DNA of 64,000 bases. It comes from Pyrenochaeta sp. MPI-SDFR-AT-0127 (Eukaryota; Ascomycota; Dothideomycetes; Pleosporales; Cucurbitariaceae). The notes under the pieces were generated by a model. The model did no database searches, was not told where the DNA came from, and saw only the letters and a list, made by a program, of their open reading frames with translations. The stretch covers positions 1 to 64,000 of the forward strand of contig JAGTJM010000018.1 of assembly GCA_020747015.1 (NCBI GenBank), read 5' to 3'. Of this stretch, positions 58,182-64,000 are shown piece after piece (within the stretch, counting starts at the first letter, position 1; each line of letters opens with the position of its first letter). A program made the position numbers and the translations under genes.

Positions 58182-59885
58182 ATGGCAGCTCCTGCCAACG
58201 ACCGCAAGCCTCCCGCGCCTTTGCATCGCTCCGCTCGAGGAACCACACCACGTCTTGCCGACCTTGCCTCGACCCCCGAGTCGCCGCGGACACCGCTCCT
58301 ACGCTCCATTTCCTCAACGTTTGGCTCGCCTGGTGCTGGGTTCCGCACAGAAGACGAATATGTCGTAATCGAAGTCGGTTCGCGTTTTTTGCGCGGAGGC
58401 TTTCCCGGCGAAAGTGCCCCACGCTGCACCCTACCGTTTGGCCCTGACCAGCAACGCAGAGTGGGTGACTACAGGCAATGGGATCCCGAATACACGCAGA
58501 AAAGAAGGAAGCGGAAAAAGGGGCAAGACTGGGCCCATGAGCATCAGTTGTGGAGCATGGATCTAAGCGGTGTGGACTTGGGACTTGTTGAAGACAAGCT
58601 TGAAAGAGCCTTGAGGGACATGTATAACAAGTACTTTCTACTCGACACCAAACCGCGGCGAATACTACTGGCAATGCCGCCGCGTATGCCTCATGCCCTC
58701 ATGTCGACGGTATTGGACGTTTTGTTCTCGAGTTTCCAAGCACCGAGCATCACACTCATGTCAACTCCTGTCTTGTCGACAGTTGCGGCAGGTCTACGTT
58801 CAGCGCTGGTTGTCGATATTGGCTGGGCAGAAACACTCGTCACGGCAGTCTGCGAGTACCGGGAAGTGCTAGAGAAACGGACTATCCGTGCAGGCAGGCT
58901 ACTCAGCGAAGACATGGCCAAACTCTTGAATGCCGAACTAGATGACGATGCCAATCCAGGCGCACCTAAGGCGGATGTTTCATTTGAAGAAGCAGAGGAG
59001 GTGCTCACCCGCGTCGGATGGTGCAAACCGCACCCAAGATCGAACCGGAGAACCATGTACTTCCCCGCCCGGGAAGCGCCCGTGTTGGAAGAATTTGAGG
59101 ATGCCGTCGAGACACCACCACCAACTATTGCCATTCCATTCCCGAAACATACGCCCCCCACGGATCTCAGAGTACAGTTTGCATCCCTTGCTAAGCCCGC
59201 GGAATCTGCTCTATTCGCGTCAGACTTAGCTTTAAATGAATTCGACGACGAAGATCTCCCTCTCCACCATATCATGTACCGCACACTGGTGGCTCTCCCA
59301 GTCGATGTCCGCAGACTATGTATGTCTCGCATCGTTATCACAGGCGGAGTCTCGCAGCTCCCTGGCCTAAAAACCCGCCTCTTGAAAGAGCTCGAAGCAC
59401 TCGTGCAAATTCGTGGTTGGGATCCAGTAAAGAGTTATGGGAAAGCCAGTGCCCATCATGAGGAACGACTTCGGTATCAGCGAGACGAATGGGAATCGAG
59501 GATGAAGAGAGATCAAGAGACAATCATCTCTAAAATGGATCCTTCCTCTTCCCTACCTATCGGCTTTCAGGAACCGGAAGTAGATCCAACTGATATCAAA
59601 CTTGAGAATCTAGCTCTTCGCAATGGCCCACCATGCGAAACCTTTGTCGGTGGCACTATTAGAGGCGTGGAATCACTCGGTGCGTGGGCAGGTGCGAGTC
59701 TTGTAGCGCAGCAACGCGTAAAAGGGATCGTGGAAATCGAACGGGAACGGTACCTCAAGGATGGGCTATTGGGAGCATCAAGGGAGAAGGACGTCTCTGT
59801 CATCCAGCAACGACAGAGCCTGGGTCCAGGCGTGGCGATGAAGGGAGGTGAGAGGGCAAGCTGGACATTAGGTGTGTGGGCTTAA
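58182..59885 (+). CDS. Actin-related protein, Arp10/Arp11 (RO7)-like dynactin subunit
   Basis: An intronless 567-residue frame. After a Pro/Ser-rich leader of about 60 residues comes the first actin phosphate loop in diverged form (YVVIEVGSRFLRGGFPGES). Later come LLAMPPRMPHALMSTVLDVL, TLMSTPVLSTVAAGLRSALV and VDIGWAETLVTAVCEYREVL, the second nucleotide-side segment. IVITGGVSQLPGLKTRLLKE corresponds to the adenosine motif and GGTIRGVESLGAWAGASLV to the actin C-terminal block. Insertions make it longer than actin (375 residues), as in fungal pointed-end Arps. In Neurospora the protein RO7 of this type caps the dynactin Arp1 filament and helps dynein-driven nuclear migration. The assignment to Arp10/RO7 rather than another divergent Arp is an inference from length, the leader and loss of strict ATP-site residues. 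Confidence 0.78.
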   Translation: MAAPANDRKPPAPLHRSARGTTPRLADLASTPESPRTPLLRSISSTFGSPGAGFRTEDEYVVIEVGSRFLRGGFPGESAPRCTLPFGPDQQRRVGDYRQWDPEYTQKRRKRKKGQDWAHEHQLWSMDLSGVDLGLVEDKLERALRDMYNKYFLLDTKPRRILLAMPPRMPHALMSTVLDVLFSSFQAPSITLMSTPVLSTVAAGLRSALVVDIGWAETLVTAVCEYREVLEKRTIRAGRLLSEDMAKLLNAELDDDANPGAPKADVSFEEAEEVLTRVGWCKPHPRSNRRTMYFPAREAPVLEEFEDAVETPPPTIAIPFPKHTPPTDLRVQFASLAKPAESALFASDLALNEFDDEDLPLHHIMYRTLVALPVDVRRLCMSRIVITGGVSQLPGLKTRLLKELEALVQIRGWDPVKSYGKASAHHEERLRYQRDEWESRMKRDQETIISKMDPSSSLPIGFQEPEVDPTDIKLENLALRNGPPCETFVGGTIRGVESLGAWAGASLVAQQRVKGIVEIERERYLKDGLLGASREKDVSVIQQRQSLGPGVAMKGGERASWTLGVWA

Positions 59886-61205
59886 GTCCCTGGATTGGGA
59901 AAAAATAACACCAACAACATTACTGGAGCGGCGATTTAGTGTTTCAGCGGATTGCATATCTTGATACCCCTTTAGCTATTCCATTTCAAACTTTCTCTAA
60001 ACCTCTCTCAATCGCAGCTACTAAGTCTCTGCTTGTTCGATTGCACGAGAATCTACACTCCTGGCTTTACACTCAATCAATATTCAGTTCAGCGCCGCAG
60101 TATGCATGCCCCATTATTAAATGCCATAACCGATTTCTCAAAACTTACCCCGCCGAGTCACCGCGGCCACTGAGTCCTAATTCCGGCAGTGAACCAGTAC
60201 CAGGACATGTATTCAGCAACTACGCAAATCAGTAAGTGAGAAGGTCATGATCTAGGTGCCCAAATGTCAGAAATGACTGGCTTGCATAAAAGGGAACGAG
60301 CTTGGCCAAATCAGCGGGGACAGAAGACCCTATTGAGTTTGACTTTCGTCGCATACTAATCTCCGCCTCCATGAAAAGTGCTTTCTAATCCGGGCACACC
60401 TTCATAACGTTTGTCTCCATGTATCTATGAAAGATGACAGGGTGCCTAATGAGCGCATTCCTAACGATATCATTCACAACTTTGCTGGCCCCGACCCATA
60501 GAAAACTAAACCTATGACAATGCCGAGCTCACAAGGCCCGGAGGCATGCAAGCTATGGCCACTTGTTTTCGATGCAAGAACGGGGCTAAATTTTGAATAG
60601 AATAATTTTCCATAGTAAAATGCCGTCTGATCCTCTGTGGAAGACACTGCTGATTTTTCACACCATTGTTTTTATCTTTGCTCTTTATGAAGATCATGTA
60701 CATATGCTCTCCTGTGATGACTCCATGGACGACAGACTACTTATCTTTTCCCAGCTAAAAAGTCTATACTGAGTTGGACCTGTGTGCTGTCTTACTGAAA
60801 TTTATTGCAGCTCCTAGGGTGCAAGTTATCTTGCTGAAAATTAGGTCGCCCAAAGCGGGATTTCGGTAGATATGAAGCTTTAAATAACGAATATTTTCAA
60901 ATCATGTATTCGTGTCTATGGAGAATACGGAGTTGAGAAGTGGGGGAAATTATGCTAATATTCATACGCGGGGTAAAACTCTAAAGGTCAAGATGTCCAA
61001 TTCCTTCGTACAGGGTGGCAATAACGGCTACTCTTTACTCATTGACGACGATCCGGCATCTACCAGGTCGAAAGGGTCAGTCTACAATCTGCTTGTTGAA
61101 TCTGTCTATACATGCTTCTCCCTTTGATACTCTTCGGACATGGCGGGCTTCAGGAGCTCTAACACACATATCAGCAGTTGACTTTACACAGTGATGATGA
61201 TGCAC
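59886..61205. other. AT-rich intergenic region with a 28S rRNA fragment
   Basis: About 1.3 kb between two genes. A 98-residue frame at 59939-60235 begins with GTG and has no motif. The only recognisable part is the 28S rRNA-derived fragment near 60291-60350. The rest is AT-rich. Confidence 0.45.
60291..60350 (+). pseudogene. Nuclear 28S (LSU) rRNA fragment
   Basis: AGGGAACGAGCTTGGCCAAA, TCAGCGGGGACAGAAGACCC and TATTGAGTTTGACTTTCG follow one another and match the conserved LSU rRNA stretch AGGGAACGGGCTTGGCAGAA, TCAGCGGGGAAAGAAGACCC, TGTTGAGCTTGACTCTAG. Differences are mostly G-to-A or C-to-T. Similarity fades on both sides, so this is an isolated, non-functional fragment about 60 bases long in sense orientation. 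Confidence 0.8.
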
Positions 61206-62336
61206 TTACATATCTCCCACAACCTTCCGATACACCAGGGAATCTACCCACTCTCCTTTGCTCTCCCATGCCTCCTTGGTAAGACTATGTCTCTCAAACC
61301 CAAGCCTCTCAGCGAGTTTCCAACTTGCTGTGTTTCGTGGATCACATTCGATTTCTAGCTCCCACTTCCCTCCATCTTTCGCACCTCTGGTCTTGTTCGT
61401 CAGAGCCTCAATGAATGCCGACATTGCCTCAGTCGCGAATCCTTGGCCTTGTACACTAGGGAGGAAAGAGAACCAGAGGGATGCATGGGTGACTTGCTTG
61501 ATTGTCGTCTCGCCAGGAAGTTTGTCATAACTAGTGGGTGAGAGTTTGGCGCCAACGCGACCGACGAAACAGTCCTCATGGTCCACGGCGAGCTCAAAGT
61601 TGGTACGCGGAACAGCGTTGTGGTTACGAATGTTGTCTAGAACAAGTTGGCGTGCTTTCTCTTTGGTTCTAGGTGGCCAGCTCTGATATCTCGCGTTCTC
61701 TTCGTTTGATTCCAGTTCGAAGTAACCGTCTACATCTTTCACTACGAATTCACGCAACAGCAACCGTTGTGTTTTCAGAGCGCCAAACCTCTCGCCTTTC
61801 AAGTTTGCTTTCTCTATTGCTGCTAGCTCTTGTCTGCTCAGAATTCCTGAAGCTTTGAGAATCTTTTGAATCACTACACCTTTCGCTTCGAGATAATCAA
61901 TGATATTGGTGTTCTTTGCGGCAAGATCGAGCTTTACACGTGCATACTCATCTCGCAGCTCTGAATTTTTCCGTAGCGTATCACGCAGCCCTAGATGGTT
62001 GCGCGTTTGGGCAACGCCATCCACGCATACGTAGATGTTGTGCCGTGTTGACTGGTTGGGATCTTTGAAGACATGACGATCAACAATGCCCAACTCGCCT
62101 AGGTAGTCGAATTTTCCATTTGTAACAAGGGCGTCGATGGATGGTTGCACATTTTCTCGAGTGACGATGATGTCAATGTCGATGATAGGCTTTGCGGCGA
62201 GGCCTGGCACGGATGTGCTGCCTACATGCTCAATCGAGAGGTACGTCACACCTAGCAGGTACGCTTCAAGTTCGGTTTTGATTGTCTGAAAATGTTGAGG
62301 CCACTCTGGATTGTACTGCTCAACAATAACAGACAT
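61206..62336 (-). CDS. GrpB-domain and GNAT acetyltransferase fusion protein
   Basis: A single minus-strand exon of 376 residues. Residues about 1-165 form a GrpB/UPF0157 domain, related to nucleotidyltransferases: VIVEQYNPEWPQHFQTIKTE, LSIEHVGSTSVPGLAAKPII (with the GS motif), DIDIIV, and STRHNIYVC followed by NHLGLRDTLR. Residues about 187-376 form a GNAT acyltransferase: KTQRLLLREFVVKDVDGYFE, the acyl-CoA-binding motif SVQGQGFATEAM, and DPRNTASWKLAERLGFERHS. GrpB proteins are mostly bacterial and of unclear function, with some linked to coenzyme A metabolism by similarity to the dephospho-CoA kinase C-terminal domain. GNAT enzymes use acetyl-CoA. A joint acyl-CoA-linked role is only a guess. 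Both domains look intact; there is no signal peptide. Confidence 0.9.
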   Translation of the reverse strand: MSVIVEQYNPEWPQHFQTIKTELEAYLLGVTYLSIEHVGSTSVPGLAAKPIIDIDIIVTRENVQPSIDALVTNGKFDYLGELGIVDRHVFKDPNQSTRHNIYVCVDGVAQTRNHLGLRDTLRKNSELRDEYARVKLDLAAKNTNIIDYLEAKGVVIQKILKASGILSRQELAAIEKANLKGERFGALKTQRLLLREFVVKDVDGYFELESNEENARYQSWPPRTKEKARQLVLDNIRNHNAVPRTNFELAVDHEDCFVGRVGAKLSPTSYDKLPGETTIKQVTHASLWFSFLPSVQGQGFATEAMSAFIEALTNKTRGAKDGGKWELEIECDPRNTASWKLAERLGFERHSLTKEAWESKGEWVDSLVYRKVVGDM

Positions 62337-64000
62337 TCTGTAATTTTCTCTGGGGTCCGAGGTGATGAGTGGAAGGCTGACCTGTTGGGTTGAAGTAGAT
62401 GGAGTCGGTTACACTTGCCTTTTCAGACAGTTCTCGCGTTCGCCAATGTGCGCCCTCGGCCTGCAGTAACAGGATCTGGGATTGCAACAACTGACGAGAA
62501 AGGGCGGACGGAAACAGGCCAACGATACAGATCAAAGATCGTGGCTATACAAACAGCCAAGCAGTCGCTTGTGCATGCAGCTCGATGCAGCGCGGAGACT
62601 ACCACCCCGCCCTTTTTGATTGCAGCCCAACGCCTCGTGGAACCTCGAAATGTGCTGGTCGTCCTATTCAATCTAGGTTTCGGGCAGGTTTGCATACCAT
62701 AGCGTCATGTATGTATGGTTTGGCCCAGGCAATACAACCTTTTTCGTGTGTGAGTTGTCTTCTGTGGTTGCAGATTCACGCGATGGGTCAGGACAATATT
62801 GAATAGAAGCGCCACAGTCAACAACTGCGCTGCATAAGGCTTTAGTAGTTTACAAGGCGCTGAATTCGTCATGCATTTCATGATTCTTTGGGTCAAAGTT
62901 GGCCTATACCATCACCCGCTTCCTATACTACACTCGGGAGTGCCGGGCATGCTCTATCATTTATATAACCTATAAGCATTACGCGATGAGGGGATAATGG
63001 CCTCAGTTTCACTTACAATCGATATCCAGTCGAGCTTTTAGACATTCTGTTCTATTTTTCTTACAGTCTCCATACAGTTAAATTAGCGGGTCAAAGCATT
63101 GATGTGAGTCCAACACTTTGCGACTATTCAATATCCAGTAAGGCCTCCTCGTGTTGTAGTTGATAAGTCATCCTCAACACATGTCTAGAGGTGTCTCTCC
63201 CAGTTAGGTCTTTTCCCAGAACTTCTTATTGATTGCATCCGGCACATGATTTGCGCTATCACCGACATCGTCCAAGCCAGAGTCAACGCATGCTTACGGA
63301 AAGCATAGAATGATAATTGCAATTACAATATTAGCAGGTACCGCACTATCAGCTAATTGGCTTCTTGGTTGAAACGAGGCTTCAATTCATCATGCATTTT
63401 TCACCCATCCCAGGCACGACACCTTCAACCACTACGCTTTTACATCGCATGTTTAGCCCAGGCAATCAAGCTTCGCTATGTAGCTATTGCTGACTTCTAC
63501 AGGAGATGACAAGGTCACGAACTGACATCAACTAGTCTGGGAGATTTGTCACCGCGGCGATGGCAAATGAGAGGTAGAGCATAAACACCAAAGCGCGCCT
63601 ATCTGCACCGTATTGTGTGAATGTTAAAACAAAGCTGTTTCCGTATTAATAATAAGCAACTGTAGTCTTTCACAAGCTAGCGGTAGCGGTAAATGATGAG
63701 AGTCACCATCATACGAATGTGGAGATTGCACTGGTGCTTGGCCCAGGACCATCAAGCGGAACTCCCGACCCCACGGTGTTACAGCCTCTCTGTCTGACTG
63801 GAGGGCCTGACGCACTGTTCAGACCTTCAATGCTGACTGTGTTCCTTAAAAAAGATGGCACTTCCCACTTTCGGTTCTCTTCGCGCGAGTGTCAAATCTT
63901 ATGTTGTGTTGAGAAGACCGCAAACGATCGTTTACTAGTCCCATTGCGGTCGTTCCTTTCACGTTGGCCTTGGATTCATAACAACGAACGCAACTTCGCA
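62337..64000. other. Intergenic region to the window end
   Basis: About 1.65 kb with no supported gene. Small frames at 62320-62806 lie just upstream of the GrpB-GNAT start on both strands and are without motifs. The remainder is AT-rich; no repeat, RNA gene or regulatory element could be recognised. Confidence 0.45.

Noticed and set aside
58114..58674. 186-residue minus-strand open frame
   Set aside because: Antisense of the actin-related gene's N-terminal coding region.
1..64000. tRNA genes, CRISPR arrays and intact transposons
   Set aside because: No tRNA B-box with matching arms, no spaced direct repeats and no transposase or reverse transcriptase motif was seen by eye on either strand.

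Overview
The window is nuclear DNA of a filamentous ascomycete, most likely a Dothideomycete of the order Pleosporales (an inference from gene content and style). Genes are scattered on both strands, most protein genes carry short GT-AG introns of about 46-86 bases that restore conserved reading frames, 5S rRNA is dispersed rather than clustered, and several decayed sequences show C-to-T and G-to-A changes of the kind left by repeat-induced point mutation (RIP). I support 20 protein-coding genes (one clearly broken, one with a frameshifted C-terminus), one 5S rRNA gene copy, a second 5S relic, a short 28S rRNA fragment and a decayed dehydrogenase. No tRNA gene, CRISPR array, intact transposon or biosynthetic cluster was found.

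Layout. 0-8 kb: a cysteine-rich single-pass membrane protein (66-1347), a gene-poor stretch with one decayed coding-like tract near 3.8-4.4 kb, and a type II membrane glycosyltransferase (6246-7453). 8.7-19 kb: a HET-domain protein, an aldehyde dehydrogenase, a protein kinase with a frameshifted tail, a conserved protein of unknown function, and a sulfotransferase-like protein. 19.7-23.2 kb: a seven-exon C2H2 transcription factor, followed by a gene desert of more than 5 kb. 28.6-32.8 kb: a 5S rRNA gene, a dehydrogenase pseudogene, a small zinc-finger gene and a degraded second 5S copy. 34.5-39.8 kb: a short-chain dehydrogenase convergent with a hybrid histidine kinase that carries a one-base frameshift and an in-frame TGA. 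42-48.2 kb: a thioredoxin with a hydrophobic tail, a secreted serine hydrolase, a MYND zinc-finger protein and a small secreted Ser/Thr-rich protein. 50-52 kb: a conserved fungal protein of unknown function below a GC-rich upstream region. 54.5-60 kb: a housekeeping block of RNA polymerase III subunit RPC9, box C/D snoRNP protein NOP58 and an actin-related protein of the dynactin Arp10/RO7 type. 60.3 kb: a 28S rRNA fragment. 61.2-62.3 kb: a GrpB-GNAT fusion protein.

No multi-gene pathway ties the window together. RPC9, NOP58 and the actin-related gene are ordinary conserved functions packed closely, with NOP58 and the actin-related gene sharing a 326-base divergent promoter. The rest are accessory or regulatory genes (self/non-self recognition, signalling, secreted and surface proteins) separated by unusually long non-coding stretches holding relics. 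The most noteworthy items are the broken histidine kinase, the rRNA-derived fragments, the GrpB-GNAT fusion and the repeat-module cysteine-rich surface protein. Exon joins were worked out by eye from splice signals, frame continuity and remembered family sequence; no alignment was run.
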